This document shows positions 28,745-38,334 of a stretch of 64,000 nt of DNA, one piece after another. The position numbers and the translations under genes are program-made. The DNA comes from an uncultured Burkholderiaceae bacterium (GTDB lineage: Bacteria; Pseudomonadota; Gammaproteobacteria; Burkholderiales; Burkholderiaceae_F): positions 186,001 to 250,000 of the forward strand of contig CALXQR010000001.1 in NCBI GenBank assembly GCA_944390675.1, written 5' to 3'. The stretch's first letter is position 1. Each line of letters opens with the position of its first letter. A model generated the notes under the pieces. That model did no database searches and was not told the DNA's origin. It worked only from the letters and a program-made list of their open reading frames with translations.

Positions 28745-29863
28745 TTAGGTTCGCATGGGCATAACAACATATTTGAACGAGGAGTTATCAGGCATGGTCA
28801 CCAACATAGCTCCCGTGTTGCTATGCAACGCAAACTGAACTTCTTCACTGCGAAGATTGTTAAGGACGTCTTGCAGATACAACAGATTGAAACCGATTTC
28901 GATATCAATACCGTTGTAATCGATATCCAAAACATCCTGAGCTTCTTCCTGGTCAGAATTGGTACTTTGCACAGTCAGCGTGTTGTTCTTCAATTCCCAC
29001 TTCACACCGCGCAACTTAGCGTTAGCCAAAATAGCCGTACGTTTTAAAGCGCCGAGCAATACATCACGCTTAATTACGAAAATATTATTGTTATTAACCG
29101 GAATCACACGGTTGTAATCCGGGAATTTTCCTTCAACCAACTTGGAGGACAATGTGATATTGCTCCATGTGATTCTGATTTCCGCCGTAGAAATCTCAAT
29201 TCGAATAGATTCTTCGTTATCAGGAATCAAGCGAAGCATTTCCATAACTGTCCGGCGGGGCACGATGCATTGAATATTTTCCGTCAATGCGGACTCTAAC
29301 TTGCCTTCGCAATAAGCCAAGCGATGACCGTCTGTGGTCACCACACGGATGACATCCCCCTGCACAGAAAGAAGCATGCCATTTAAGAAATAACGAATAT
29401 CTTGCTGAGCCATGGAGAAATGGACTAACTGCAGCAAGTGGCGAAGCTGATTTGCAGGGATTGTAAATGCTTGAGCGAATTCAGTTTCTTGACGATTAGG
29501 GAATTCGTCAGCCGGCAGAGTATTAAGACGGAAGGTACTCTTGCCTTGCTTTAATTCCACAGTAGGATCAGATTGGTTCGGCTGAGAAAGGGTCACTTCA
29601 GAGCCGTGATTTAATGCGCTGATCAGACTTTGGAGCTTAGAGGCATCAACAGTCACACTCACGTCCGGTCCTTCGGCACCGATATCAGCAAAGGTCTTAA
29701 TCTCGATGTCCAAATCGGTAGCGGTGAAATTAACGCGCGTACCCACTTTCGAAATTAAGATGTTCGACAAAATGGGCAGTGTTTGACGTTGCTTACCGAC
29801 AATACCGCTGACAGCTTGAACCGGGGTGGCAAAAGCTTCACGCGGACTCTTGATGATTAGCAT
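28745..29863 (-). CDS. dnaN: DNA polymerase III beta subunit (sliding clamp)
   Basis: Ring clamp that tethers polymerase III. Start at MLIIKSPREAFATPV with AAGGATAAGGGA just upstream, giving 372 aa; a 10-residue longer frame lacks a better ribosome site. The three clamp domains are evident: KQRQTLPILSNILI in domain I, RHLLQLVHFSMAQQDIRYFLNGMLL in domain II and the C-terminal YVVMPMRT. It lies between dnaA and gyrB in the usual order. Confidence 0.96.
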   Translation of the reverse strand: MLIIKSPREAFATPVQAVSGIVGKQRQTLPILSNILISKVGTRVNFTATDLDIEIKTFADIGAEGPDVSVTVDASKLQSLISALNHGSEVTLSQPNQSDPTVELKQGKSTFRLNTLPADEFPNRQETEFAQAFTIPANQLRHLLQLVHFSMAQQDIRYFLNGMLLSVQGDVIRVVTTDGHRLAYCEGKLESALTENIQCIVPRRTVMEMLRLIPDNEESIRIEISTAEIRITWSNITLSSKLVEGKFPDYNRVIPVNNNNIFVIKRDVLLGALKRTAILANAKLRGVKWELKNNTLTVQSTNSDQEEAQDVLDIDYNGIDIEIGFNLLYLQDVLNNLRSEEVQFALHSNTGAMLVTMPDNSSFKYVVMPMRT

Positions 29864-29978
29864 TCCCTTATCCTTATAAACGTAAATTCTCAAATGAATA
29901 ACAGCCTTAACAGCTGTTTAACCTCCCAATTTTAGAGAATTTTTCAATCATTTGGGAGTTTTCTCTTTTGCCTAATTT

Positions 29979-31322
29979 TTAATTTTTAAGCATTTGTTCT
30001 AAAACGTGAATCTGATAATTAAGATCCTTGTCTTTAGAACGCGCATCCGATATTTTCTTCACACCATGCAGGACGGTTGTATGATCGCGTTTTCCGAAGC
30101 GCTCCCCGATTTCGGCCAGACTGCTCTTGGTAAGCTCTTTACATAGGTACATAGCAATTTGACGAGGAATCGCCACTTTCTTTACCCGAGTCTTTGAGTA
30201 CATCTCTGCCAAAGATATTTTGAAGTACTCAGCGACCGCCCCCTGTATTCTTTCAACAGTGAGCTGTGCAGTTGAGGCCACCAACATTCCTTGAAGGGCC
30301 TCTCTGGCTTTTTCTACGGTTACACGCTCTTCATTGCTGAATCTTGCAAAAGCAATGACACAATTCAAAGCCCCTTCCAATTCCCGAACATTGCTTTTCA
30401 GGTGTCTGGCAATGAAATAGGCAACATCATCGGGCAAATCAAAGTGCTGCGCAAAAGATTTTTTCTGCAGGATCGCGACTCTTGTTTCTAATTCAGGCGG
30501 TTCCACTTCCACGGATAGCCCAGAGGTAAAACGCGAAATCAAGCGTTCATCCATATCCTTGAGGCTTCTGGCGTAAGTATCACTGGTAAAAATAATTTGT
30601 TTACCGTGAGGGACTAATTTCTCAAAGATCTCAAAAAGCTTTTGCTGAATTTGTTTTTTGCCCCCAAGATATTGGATATCATCAATAAATAACGCATCCA
30701 AATTCTGATACTTGTGGTCAAACGGTGCGTAATTATTTTCACGGACCGCAGTGGTGAAATCATTTATAAATGTTTGAGTTCCCACGCAAAGTACCCGAGC
30801 ATCTGGGTTATTTTTAAGCATTTGATTGCCAACTGCGTGCATCAAGTGAGTTTTCCCCAGGCCTACACCTCCGTAAATAAATAGCGGATTGTAGTTTTTA
30901 CCGGGATTGTCTCCGACACTTTTTGCTGCGACATAAGCTAACTGATTAGATGAACCCGCAACAAAATTTTCAAATGTTTGTTGTGAGCGCAGCCCGCACG
31001 CATACGCCTGTTCTTTGGACGATGTATCCGGTGAACTGACAGGAACTAAATCAAGCTGACCCTGCGCGGGTTCGACCGCTCCCTCTGTTTGATGATATTG
31101 GACAGTGACGGCATCATTTGCAATAGAAGAGGCAACTGAAGCGATCGTTGGGCTGAAATGACTTTCGATTGTTTCAATTGCTTGTAAAGTGCGGTGGCCC
31201 AAGATCAACGTTTTTGTTTTGTCATCCCAATTAATGCAAACGAGGGTCTTAATCCATCTTTCAAAATCTTGTTGGTTAATGATGCCTGCTAATTGTGTCA
31301 GGCATTGTTTCCAAAAATTCAT
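29979..31322 (-). CDS. dnaA: Chromosomal replication initiator DnaA
   Basis: AAA+ protein that opens oriC. Start at MNFWKQCLTQLAG with GGAG 7 bp upstream, giving 447 aa; a longer in-frame start is less likely. Domain III has Walker A IYGGVGLGKTHLMHAVGN, Walker B DALFIDDIQYL and the Arg finger region DERLISRFTSGLSV. Domain IV has the DnaA signature KRDHTTVLHGVKKI. A perfect DnaA box at 31580-31588 in the upstream gap suggests autoregulation. Confidence 0.97.
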   Translation of the reverse strand: MNFWKQCLTQLAGIINQQDFERWIKTLVCINWDDKTKTLILGHRTLQAIETIESHFSPTIASVASSIANDAVTVQYHQTEGAVEPAQGQLDLVPVSSPDTSSKEQAYACGLRSQQTFENFVAGSSNQLAYVAAKSVGDNPGKNYNPLFIYGGVGLGKTHLMHAVGNQMLKNNPDARVLCVGTQTFINDFTTAVRENNYAPFDHKYQNLDALFIDDIQYLGGKKQIQQKLFEIFEKLVPHGKQIIFTSDTYARSLKDMDERLISRFTSGLSVEVEPPELETRVAILQKKSFAQHFDLPDDVAYFIARHLKSNVRELEGALNCVIAFARFSNEERVTVEKAREALQGMLVASTAQLTVERIQGAVAEYFKISLAEMYSKTRVKKVAIPRQIAMYLCKELTKSSLAEIGERFGKRDHTTVLHGVKKISDARSKDKDLNYQIHVLEQMLKN

Positions 31323-31727
31323 ATTCCACTCCAGACCATAACGCTCTGTGACAAAGAGAGGAATCAATCTTTGTCCGATACAACAGAGTTTCCCCTTTTT
31401 TTAGAGAGAGGAAATTATTATTCTTTTAATAAAACAATCACTTAAGTTACTTTTTTTCTTAGAGGGCAGTGATTCTTTTAAATGAAAAAGCTCCCAAAAA
31501 ATTATGGAAGCGTTGATTCATTTTACTGATAAAAAAAACATGCGTTGGAAGGGGAGTGCTTAAAAAATGAGCACCAAAATGTGGATAACTCAAAATACTT
31601 TCCTTCCCTCTTAGAAAAACACAAAATATTGGATAAAAAAATTTTTTTACTAAAGGTAGTGTTTTTCCTAGTAACAAAAAATTTGAAATGTGATCTGGGG
31701 CTAAAAGGACAAAAACAAGAAAAAAAC
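31323..31727. other. dnaA-rpmH gap: dnaA upstream region with one DnaA box
   Basis: Gene-free, strongly AT-rich stretch between divergent dnaA and rpmH. It holds one perfect DnaA box (TGTGGATAA, 31580-31588) and a small hairpin GTGCT/AGCAC around 31557-31575. No coding sequence is convincing on either strand. It must contain the dnaA promoter; the single box fits autoregulation better than an origin. Confidence 0.6.
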
Positions 31728-31757
31728 TTGACAAAACATAGGCTTTTGATGTGTAAT
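31728..31757 (+). promoter_or_regulatory. Sigma-70-type promoter of rpmH-rnpA-yidD-yidC
   Basis: A perfect -35 TTGACA (31728-31733) is followed after 18 bp by TGTAAT (31752-31757). It lies 124 bp upstream of rpmH, leaving a long structured leader. Confidence 0.75.
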
Positions 31758-31766
31758 ACCGTGTTT

Positions 31767-31845
31767 TTCACAGACTCACTATGATTTTCTGTGTTTATGC
31801 GCGGAATTGACTGTCTGTGAACAAGGGATCTCTGGACTGATCCCT
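31767..31845 (+). promoter_or_regulatory. Structured 5' leader of rpmH
   Basis: Two inverted repeats lie between the promoter and rpmH. TTCACAGAC (31767) pairs with GTCTGTGAA (31813-31821). AGGGATC (31824-31830) pairs with GATCCCT (31839-31845) across an 8-base loop. Ribosomal protein leaders are often regulatory, but no known motif is recognised. Confidence 0.45.
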
Positions 31846-31880
31846 CATGTTTACACACTATTCTTTAAGGATTTGTTGTC

Positions 31881-32021
31881 ATGGCTACCAAACGTACTTA
31901 CCAACCGTCTAAGGTCAAGCGTGCCCGCACGCATGGCTTCTTGGTTCGTAGTCGCACCAAGGGCGGTCGTCGTGTCCTGGCTGCTCGTCGCGCCAAGGGT
32001 CGTCACGTTCTCGCTCTCTAA
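31881..32021 (+). CDS. rpmH: 50S ribosomal protein L34
   Basis: 46-residue basic protein of the large subunit. It starts [20 protein letters not shown] and continues with [20 protein letters not shown], giving a nearly complete L34 match (LAARRAKGR). A ribosome site (AAGGA) is upstream. It opens the conserved rpmH-rnpA-yidD-yidC-mnmE cluster, divergent from dnaA. Confidence 0.97.
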   Translation: MATKRTYQPSKVKRARTHGFLVRSRTKGGRRVLAARRAKGRHVLAL

Positions 32022-32041
32022 GACAGAGGGTTTCACGGCCA

Positions 32042-32536
32042 ATGACAGCCGTGAATGATACGGTTAATAAACCGAATGGGCTGCCTCGAAGTATCCGTTT
32101 GATAAAATCAGCGGAGTTCGGGGCGGTTTTGTCTGCTAATAAGACAAAGCTTATACGAAGTTATTCGGACTTCTTCACAGTCTCAGCATTGCCTACTAAT
32201 CAAACCGGCTGTGTTCGTTTTGGATTTACGGTCGGTAAACAAAATGCCCATTTGGCTGTTGAGCGTGTGATGGTTAAACGACTTTTAAGAGAAAAAGCCC
32301 GTACGAGTCGTTTATCCATAATCGATGCACTATCGGAAAAGGGAATTGGATTAGATATCAATTTTCGTCTGAAGCGCAGATTGCCGTACTGTAAGATCGA
32401 TGGTCTTACAAAAAAAGCAAGAAAAGAATTGATTCGAAACGATATTGACAAACTTTGGAGTTACTTTGTTCGCAAAGTATCCCAATGGGGAAGTAACGGT
32501 GCGATTTCTGTCAAATGCGTTAATTGCGGTCATTAG
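32042..32536 (+). CDS. rnpA: Ribonuclease P protein component, divergent RNR motif
   Basis: Protein subunit of RNase P, which matures tRNA 5' ends with the M1 RNA. 164 aa with the family core [26 protein letters not shown], abbreviated here to [20 protein letters not shown]. The usual RN-x-x-KR sequence reads R-V-M-V-K-R, so the near-invariant Asn is Val. The C-terminal part (from about 100) is longer than usual, including CVNCGH. Position between rpmH and yidD makes the identity secure. Its end overlaps the yidD start by 38 bp. Confidence 0.9.
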   Translation: MTAVNDTVNKPNGLPRSIRLIKSAEFGAVLSANKTKLIRSYSDFFTVSALPTNQTGCVRFGFTVGKQNAHLAVERVMVKRLLREKARTSRLSIIDALSEKGIGLDINFRLKRRLPYCKIDGLTKKARKELIRNDIDKLWSYFVRKVSQWGSNGAISVKCVNCGH

Positions 32537-32753
32537 ACTGTACCAAGTGACTTTGTCACCTTGGTTGGGACGCGAATGTCGGTTTTATCCCACTTGTTCT
32601 CAATACTCCATTGAAGCTATTCGTCGTTTTGGACCAATAAAGGGCAGTTGGTTGATGTTGGCTCGAATCATTCGGTGCAATCCATTCGGAGGCTCCGGTT
32701 TTGACCCGGTTCCAACATCTTTTCAATTGTTTCCATGGAAACATAATCAGTGA
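32499..32753 (+). CDS. yidD: Membrane protein insertion efficiency factor YidD
   Basis: Small amphipathic protein that assists YidC-dependent insertion. A GTG start at 32499 with GGGGAAG upstream gives 84 aa beginning [21 protein letters not shown]. The family Cys-rich core [20 protein letters not shown] and [13 protein letters not shown] are intact. It overlaps the rnpA 3' end by 38 bp, as often seen, and yidC follows 46 bp later. Confidence 0.93.
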   Translation: MRFLSNALIAVIRLYQVTLSPWLGRECRFYPTCSQYSIEAIRRFGPIKGSWLMLARIIRCNPFGGSGFDPVPTSFQLFPWKHNQ

Positions 32754-32799
32754 ACCGCATTGCTGATTAAATTTTTTAACGATAGATAAGAGAGCCCAT

Positions 32800-34515
32800 A
32801 TGGGACGCGAATTACAACGTGCTTTTTTATGGATGATTTTCCTTCTCGCGCTTTTCATGCTCTGGGATGCATGGCAGGTGCGCAATGGGAATCCGTCCTT
32901 TTTCGGTACACCGGAACCTGTTAAACAAGAGCAGGTGGTGGAAAATGAGATTCCTTCAGGAGACACTCAGACAGTGGCTCAAGCCGATAGTCAAACTGTC
33001 GCCTCTGATGTGAACGTAACGATTGCTCAGCCGGTTGTTGTTACGACAGACTTGTTCAAGATTACCTTTGATGCTAAGGGAGCATCGGTGGTCCGAGCTG
33101 AACTGCTTAAAGAACGTCAAACGCCTGACTGGACGACCAGAGGTTTGCCTGGTTTGATTTTAGGTTCTTCGGAAGAAGAACAAAAAGATGTTGGCAATGT
33201 GGTCTTGTTTGATACCAGCGCTCAGCATGTGTATAAGGCTGAAACGGGCTTGATTGGTGGTAATTTCCCCAATCATAGAACGCCGTTCCGCTTGGTCAGC
33301 AATAACCTGACGTTGCAGGATGGTCAAGAATCTCTTCAGGTTCAATTTGCCGCCACACAAGGTAATGTTGAATTAGTGAAAACTTATGTTTTCCACCGCG
33401 GCCATTATGGCATCGATGTTAAGCATGAAGTTCGCAATAAGGGAAATGTTGCTATTTCTCCGTCGGTTTACATGCAACTGACCAGAGATGACAGCAAGGT
33501 TGCGACTGACAGTTCGTTCTATAACACCTTTACTGGTCCCGCAGCTTACACGGATTCAGAAAAGTTCCAAAAGATTGATTTTGAATCTATTGCTGATAAA
33601 GATACAGATCTGCCTTCTCAATCCAATGAAGGTTGGATCGCAATGCTGCAGCATTACTTCTTGACTGCTTGGGTGCCTCAACAAGACAGCTCTCGTGAGT
33701 TGTACACACGCCAGTTAGATAAGCACTTGTTCTCCATCGGTTCTATCGTTACGGTGGGAGAAGTGGCTCCTGGTGCCGATAAGGTTGTGGACAGCACCTT
33801 GTATGTTGGTCCTCAAGATCAACGCCGTTTGGAATACATCGCTCCGAATTTGGATTTGGTTGTTGACTACGGTTGGTTAACATTCTTGGCCAAGCCGATT
33901 TATTGGTTATTGGCATTCCTGCAAGGACTTGTTGGCAATTGGGGTTGGGCAATTGTGTTGCTGACGGTGTTAGTCAAGGCAATTCTTTATCCGATTTCTG
34001 CTGCGGGCTATAAGTCCATGGCGCGTATGCGTGATGTTGCCCCCCGCATGAAGGCTATCCAAGAAAAGTATGCCAATGATAAACAGGCACTCAATCAAGC
34101 CATGATGGAACTCTATCGCCGTGAAAAGATTAATCCTGCCGGCGGTTGTTTGCCGATCATGTTGCAAATCCCGGTGTTTTTGGCTCTGTACTGGGTATTG
34201 TTGGCAACGGTTGAGTTGCGTGGTGCTCCGTGGTTATTGTGGGTTAACGATTTGGCAAGTCCCGACCCGTACTTAATTCTTCCGTTATTGATGGTCGCCA
34301 CAATGATCATCCAGATGAAGATTAGTCCGCGTCCGACCGATCCGACGCAAGCTAAGGTGATGATGATCATGCCTGTTGTGTTCGGTGTGATGTTCTTCTT
34401 CTTTGCCTCTGGTTTGGTGCTCTACTGGTTGACCAACAACGTACTTTCTATTTGGCAACAGTGGTACGTGAATAAGCAAATTGAAGAGGAAAGACGTAAG
34501 AGAACGATATCCTAA
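32800..34515 (+). CDS. yidC: Membrane protein insertase YidC
   Basis: Inner-membrane insertase of 571 aa. It has an N-terminal anchor (residues 7-24, RAFLWMIFLLALFMLWDAW), a large periplasmic beta domain (about 60-340), and the conserved five-helix core. In the core, ILYPISAAGYKSMARMR carries the functional groove Arg region, and GGCLPIMLQIPVFLALYWVL and FFASGLVLYWLTNNVLSIWQQ follow. A strong terminator begins 27 bp after the stop. Confidence 0.97.
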   Translation: MGRELQRAFLWMIFLLALFMLWDAWQVRNGNPSFFGTPEPVKQEQVVENEIPSGDTQTVAQADSQTVASDVNVTIAQPVVVTTDLFKITFDAKGASVVRAELLKERQTPDWTTRGLPGLILGSSEEEQKDVGNVVLFDTSAQHVYKAETGLIGGNFPNHRTPFRLVSNNLTLQDGQESLQVQFAATQGNVELVKTYVFHRGHYGIDVKHEVRNKGNVAISPSVYMQLTRDDSKVATDSSFYNTFTGPAAYTDSEKFQKIDFESIADKDTDLPSQSNEGWIAMLQHYFLTAWVPQQDSSRELYTRQLDKHLFSIGSIVTVGEVAPGADKVVDSTLYVGPQDQRRLEYIAPNLDLVVDYGWLTFLAKPIYWLLAFLQGLVGNWGWAIVLLTVLVKAILYPISAAGYKSMARMRDVAPRMKAIQEKYANDKQALNQAMMELYRREKINPAGGCLPIMLQIPVFLALYWVLLATVELRGAPWLLWVNDLASPDPYLILPLLMVATMIIQMKISPRPTDPTQAKVMMIMPVVFGVMFFFFASGLVLYWLTNNVLSIWQQWYVNKQIEEERRKRTIS

Positions 34516-34541
34516 TCAGTAGCGATTTCGTTTAGAAGCAC

Positions 34542-34579
34542 AAAGGGTTCAGTTTAAATATGACTGAACCCTTTTTTTT
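34542..34579. terminator. Bidirectional terminator after yidC
   Basis: 12-bp stem AAAGGGTTCAGT / ACTGAACCCTTT with a 9-base loop, followed by an eight-T run on the plus strand. A shorter A/T context on the other side could also stop the convergent small membrane-protein gene. Confidence 0.88.
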
Positions 34580-34877
34580 AGGTGCGGTTTCTGCCAAAAA
34601 TAAGCAGCAAAGGCCAAAGCCATACAGAGAAAAACCACAAAACGATGAAGCGTATGGACAGGGATTTTTTCTCGGCTTTATATGTTTTGAAGAATATGGT
34701 GATTGCTCCGGATATCACCCAAAGCAGGATAATGCCATACACAAAAACTCGAGTTTGGTAGCTGTCACCGATAAAAGCCGCCAAATAAGCGGAAAGGGGG
34801 ACTGAGGCCGCAATAGCGCAGCAAGCGCCGATCAAAGCGTTACCAAAAAAAGTTGGTTCGGTATTATTGAGTGACAT
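34578..34877 (-). CDS. Hypothetical small membrane protein
   Basis: 99 aa with three hydrophobic segments: ALIGACCAIAASVPLSAYLAAF (about 14-35), FVYGIILLWVISGAITIFF (about 45-63) and IRFIVLWFFSVWLWPLLLIF (about 75-94). A basic loop KTYKAEKKSLS lies between the second and third. Not recognised. It is convergent with yidC and divergent from mnmE; its stop lies against the shared terminator. The ribosome site is weak, so it may be a lightly expressed or lineage-specific gene. Confidence 0.55.
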   Translation of the reverse strand: MSLNNTEPTFFGNALIGACCAIAASVPLSAYLAAFIGDSYQTRVFVYGIILLWVISGAITIFFKTYKAEKKSLSIRFIVLWFFSVWLWPLLLIFGRNRT

Positions 34878-34986
34878 ATTTTTTAAGCTACATTGCCGAC
34901 GAGCTGAAATTTAGCAAAATTTTCTATTTTTGAGCTAATTGACTAAGGTCTCGGTGCGATAATTAAGCATATTTTTCGAGGTTCTT

Positions 34987-36372
34987 ATGCGGATTCATTC
35001 TGATCGTGATCCTATTGTTGCCATTGCAACAGCCTCCGGAAGGGGAGGAGTGGGCATTATTCGTTTGTCTGGCAATGATGAGTTTATTCGTGATTTTATT
35101 GCACAGTTTTGGGGGCAAGACGAGCACTTAAAACCGAGATATGCGCATTACAGAAAGTTTAGGGATGGTAATGGCGGTATCTTGGATGAGGGCTTGGCTC
35201 TTTATTTCCCTGGACCGAGATCGTATACAGGGGAGTCTGTTTTGGAATTACAGGCTCATGGCGGTCCTGTGATGCTCAGAATGCTTTTGCAGACCGTTCT
35301 GCAGTTGGGGCAGAGCAGGGGATTGAGATTGGCAGAACCTGGGGAATTTACTAAAAGAGCATTTTTGAATGGCCGTTTGGATCTTTCTCAAGCTGAAGCT
35401 GTTGCTGATTTGATCGATGCAACGAGTGAAGGGGCGGCTCGAGCGGCCTCTCGCTCATTAAACGGCGATTTTTCGAATTTTATTCACAAAGTTGGTGATC
35501 AAGTTGTTGAGTTACGTGCGCTGATTGAGGCTATTTTAGATTTTCCGGAAGAGGAAATAGACTTTATTCAGAGCACGCACGCTCGTGAAAGATTAGAAAA
35601 AATCACACGTGATTTTAATGAGTTAATGCATCTTTCACAGCAAGGATCAATACTGCGTGAAGGGGTAACCGTGGTTTTGGTTGGGAGCCCGAATGTTGGC
35701 AAATCGAGTCTAATGAATTGCTTAAGCGGAAGCGATATAGCAATCGTTACGGATGTGGCGGGAACTACTCGTGATAAATTGGAAAATCTCATCAACATCA
35801 ATGGTGTGACTTTGAGATTAGTGGATACTGCCGGAGTGCGTGACACAGAAGATAAGGTGGAGGCCATTGGGATTGAGAGAACTTTGCAGGCTGTTGAGGA
35901 TGCGGATATTGTTCTGCATTTGATTGATGCCACGCATGAAAATTCTGATGAAGAAGGCCTTAAAACTTTGGAAAAAGTGATGCTGCGTGTGGCGAAAGGG
36001 GTGCCTGTCGTAACAGTGATGAATAAGTGTGATTTAAATCCCTTGAAAGAGGAAAATCAGGGGGTTTTATCGATCTCTGCGAAAACAGGATTGGGTATTG
36101 ATCTGTTAAAGAATAAACTTTTGGAATTGGTTGGTTGGGAAAATAAACCTGAATCAACATTTTTAGCGAGAGAGCGTCATCTTGAGGCGCTCAACAGAGC
36201 TTTTGAACATTTAACGCTTGCCAATCAATTTGTGTCGTATGAAGAACCGCCGTTGGATCTTCTGGCAGAAGAATTACGTTTGTGTAATGACGAGTTGGGA
36301 GTGATTGTTGGAGAAACAACACCAGATGATTTGCTAGGTATGATTTTCAGCCGGTTCTGTATTGGTAAGTAG
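34987..36372 (+). CDS. mnmE: tRNA modification GTPase MnmE
   Basis: With MnmG installs the (carboxymethyl)aminomethyl group on U34 of certain tRNAs. 461 aa: an N-terminal formyl-THF-binding domain (to about 120, IVAIATASGRGGVGIIRLSG), a helical domain, an inserted G domain with G1 VGSPNVGKSSLMN, G2 TDVAGTTRDK, G3 DTAG and G4 NKCD, and the C-terminal CIGK motif with the active Cys. Followed by mnmG after 45 bp that contain a parS-like site. Confidence 0.97.
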   Translation: MRIHSDRDPIVAIATASGRGGVGIIRLSGNDEFIRDFIAQFWGQDEHLKPRYAHYRKFRDGNGGILDEGLALYFPGPRSYTGESVLELQAHGGPVMLRMLLQTVLQLGQSRGLRLAEPGEFTKRAFLNGRLDLSQAEAVADLIDATSEGAARAASRSLNGDFSNFIHKVGDQVVELRALIEAILDFPEEEIDFIQSTHARERLEKITRDFNELMHLSQQGSILREGVTVVLVGSPNVGKSSLMNCLSGSDIAIVTDVAGTTRDKLENLININGVTLRLVDTAGVRDTEDKVEAIGIERTLQAVEDADIVLHLIDATHENSDEEGLKTLEKVMLRVAKGVPVVTVMNKCDLNPLKEENQGVLSISAKTGLGIDLLKNKLLELVGWENKPESTFLARERHLEALNRAFEHLTLANQFVSYEEPPLDLLAEELRLCNDELGVIVGETTPDDLLGMIFSRFCIGK

Positions 36373-36393
36373 TTGATTTTATTATATAAAATA

Positions 36394-36409
36394 AGTTTCA
36401 CGTGAAACG
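36394..36409. promoter_or_regulatory. parS-like site 1 (mnmE-mnmG gap)
   Basis: AGTTTCACGTGAAACG, a perfect 14-bp palindrome GTTTCACGTGAAAC matching the widespread chromosomal parS consensus (14 of 16 positions). It lies 9 bp before mnmG and 3.5 kb from parA. Confidence 0.88.
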
Positions 36410-36417
36410 AGGATGTT

Positions 36418-38322
36418 ATGGATTATCCTGTTCGTTATGATGTAATCGTAGTAGGTTGTGGCCATGCGGGAGCTGAGGCTTGTTTGGCCTCGGCAAGAAT
36501 GGGTTGTCGTACATTATTAATTACTCATAACATTGAAACGATAGGTCAATTGTCGTGTAATCCGTCGATTGGTGGTATTGGTAAAAGCCATTTGGTTAAA
36601 GAGGTTGATGCGCTCGGTGGGGCGATGGCTCAGGTGACGGATAAATCGGGTATCCAATTCAGAATTTTAAATAGCTCAAAAGGGCCAGCAGTAAGAGCCA
36701 CTCGAGCTCAGATTGATCGCGAGTTATATCGCGTATCAATGCGTGAGAAGATAGAAAACCAGGAAAATTTATGGGTTTTTCAGCAGGGAGTCGATGACCT
36801 GATTGTTGAAAACGGCCGAGCTGTTGGCGTGGTTACTCAAACCAATGTAAAAATTTACTCAAAAGCTGTTGTTATAACGGCAGGTACCTTTTTACACGGA
36901 TTAATTCATATTGGATTAGAGCATTATTCAGCGGGACGAGTCGGGGATCCGGCAAGTATAAAACTCGCACAGCGTTTGATCGACTTGGGCTTGCCCAAAG
37001 GAAGATTAAAGACGGGGACGCCTGCACGTATTGATGGAAGAACAATTGATTTCGAAAAATGTGAAAAACAATTAGGTGACTTAGATCCTATTCCTAATTT
37101 TTCGATGTTGGAACCGGCTTACGCGCACCCTGAACAAGTGCCATGTTGGATCACGAATACGAATGTAAAGACGCATGAAATTATTAGAAATAATTTAGAC
37201 AGATCTCCTATGTACTCTGGAATTATTGAGGGGATTGGTCCGCGTTATTGTCCGTCGATTGAAGATAAGATCGTGCGTTTTGCAGATAAAACATCGCACC
37301 ATGTATTTCTTGAGCCTGAAGGACTCAATACGCATGTTTATTATCCGAATGGTATTTCATCCAGTTTACCGTTTGATGTGCAAATTGACTTTATGCACAC
37401 AATTCCTGGTTTAGAAAATGCGCATTTTATTAGACCTGCTTATGCTATTGAGTATGACTATTATGATCCCAGAGAGTTAAAGGGATCATTGGAAACTAAG
37501 CAGATAGAAGGTCTTTTCTTTGCTGGCCAAATAAATGGAACGACTGGGTATGAAGAAGCAGCCGCTCAAGGATTGTTAGCTGGTTTAAATGCTGCTTTGC
37601 AGGTTAAAGATCTCGAATCTTGGGTTCCAAGGCGTGATCAGGCTTATTTAGGTGTTATGGTTGATGATTTGATCACAAAGGGTGTGACTGAACCCTATCG
37701 AATGTTTACCTCGCGAGCAGAATACAGGTTAAGTTTGAGAGAGGATAACGCTGATGAGCGTTTGACAGAAATCGGACGAAAACTTGGGTTAGTTGACGAA
37801 GCACGATGGGTATTTTTTAATCAAAAGAAGGAAAATATTGAAAAAGAACTCCAACGATTAAGATCAACTTGGGTTTACCCCTCAATGGTTTCTGTCGAGG
37901 AATGTGAGAGAGTTTTGGGTGGAAAGATTGAGCGAGAATATTCACTTTTTAACTTACTGTCTCGTCCAAATGTTTCACATGAAACATTGTTATCAATGAA
38001 AAATTCCGATAATGAATTGATTTCTAAAGATGTTCATTTGACAAAATCAGAAACCGAGCAGGTTGAAATAACTGCGAAATATTCGGGCTATATCAATCGG
38101 CAAAAAGACGAGGTAGCAAAGCTTTTGGAGCATGAGTTAACTCGTATACCCGAAGATTTTGATTACGACAAGGTTAAGGGATTGTCTTTTGAAGTTAGAC
38201 AAAAACTTAAGACAGTCAAACCGGAAACAATTGGTCAAGCTGGCAGAATTTCTGGTGTAACGCCTGCAGCGATTAGTTTATTGTTAATCTTTATAAAGTC
38301 TCGTCGTTACTTGTCGAATTAA
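36418..38322 (+). CDS. mnmG: tRNA uridine 5-carboxymethylaminomethyl modification enzyme MnmG
   Basis: FAD/NADH-dependent partner of MnmE (formerly GidA). 634 aa with FAD motif [21 protein letters not shown] at the start, [22 protein letters not shown], the family segment [17 protein letters not shown] and [20 protein letters not shown]. The helical C-terminus ends near [20 protein letters not shown] sequence. A near-consensus parS site lies within the coding sequence at 37971-37986. Confidence 0.97.
   Translation: MDYPVRYDVIVVGCGHAGAEACLASARMGCRTLLITHNIETIGQLSCNPSIGGIGKSHLVKEVDALGGAMAQVTDKSGIQFRILNSSKGPAVRATRAQIDRELYRVSMREKIENQENLWVFQQGVDDLIVENGRAVGVVTQTNVKIYSKAVVITAGTFLHGLIHIGLEHYSAGRVGDPASIKLAQRLIDLGLPKGRLKTGTPARIDGRTIDFEKCEKQLGDLDPIPNFSMLEPAYAHPEQVPCWITNTNVKTHEIIRNNLDRSPMYSGIIEGIGPRYCPSIEDKIVRFADKTSHHVFLEPEGLNTHVYYPNGISSSLPFDVQIDFMHTIPGLENAHFIRPAYAIEYDYYDPRELKGSLETKQIEGLFFAGQINGTTGYEEAAAQGLLAGLNAALQVKDLESWVPRRDQAYLGVMVDDLITKGVTEPYRMFTSRAEYRLSLREDNADERLTEIGRKLGLVDEARWVFFNQKKENIEKELQRLRSTWVYPSMVSVEECERVLGGKIEREYSLFNLLSRPNVSHETLLSMKNSDNELISKDVHLTKSETEQVEITAKYSGYINRQKDEVAKLLEHELTRIPEDFDYDKVKGLSFEVRQKLKTVKPETIGQAGRISGVTPAAISLLLIFIKSRRYLSN
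37971..37986. promoter_or_regulatory. parS-like site 2 (inside mnmG)
   Basis: TGTTTCACATGAAACA, one change from the 16-bp consensus (central CACATG instead of CACGTG). It encodes part of MnmG (the residues around VSHETLLS), so the site is under two constraints. Confidence 0.8.
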
Positions 38323-38334
38323 GGTGAAACCAAG

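Noticed and set aside
31459..31858. Short open frames on the minus strand in the dnaA-rpmH gap
   Set aside because: They lie over the dnaA upstream region and the rpmH promoter and are rich in Phe from the AT bias; no ribosome site.
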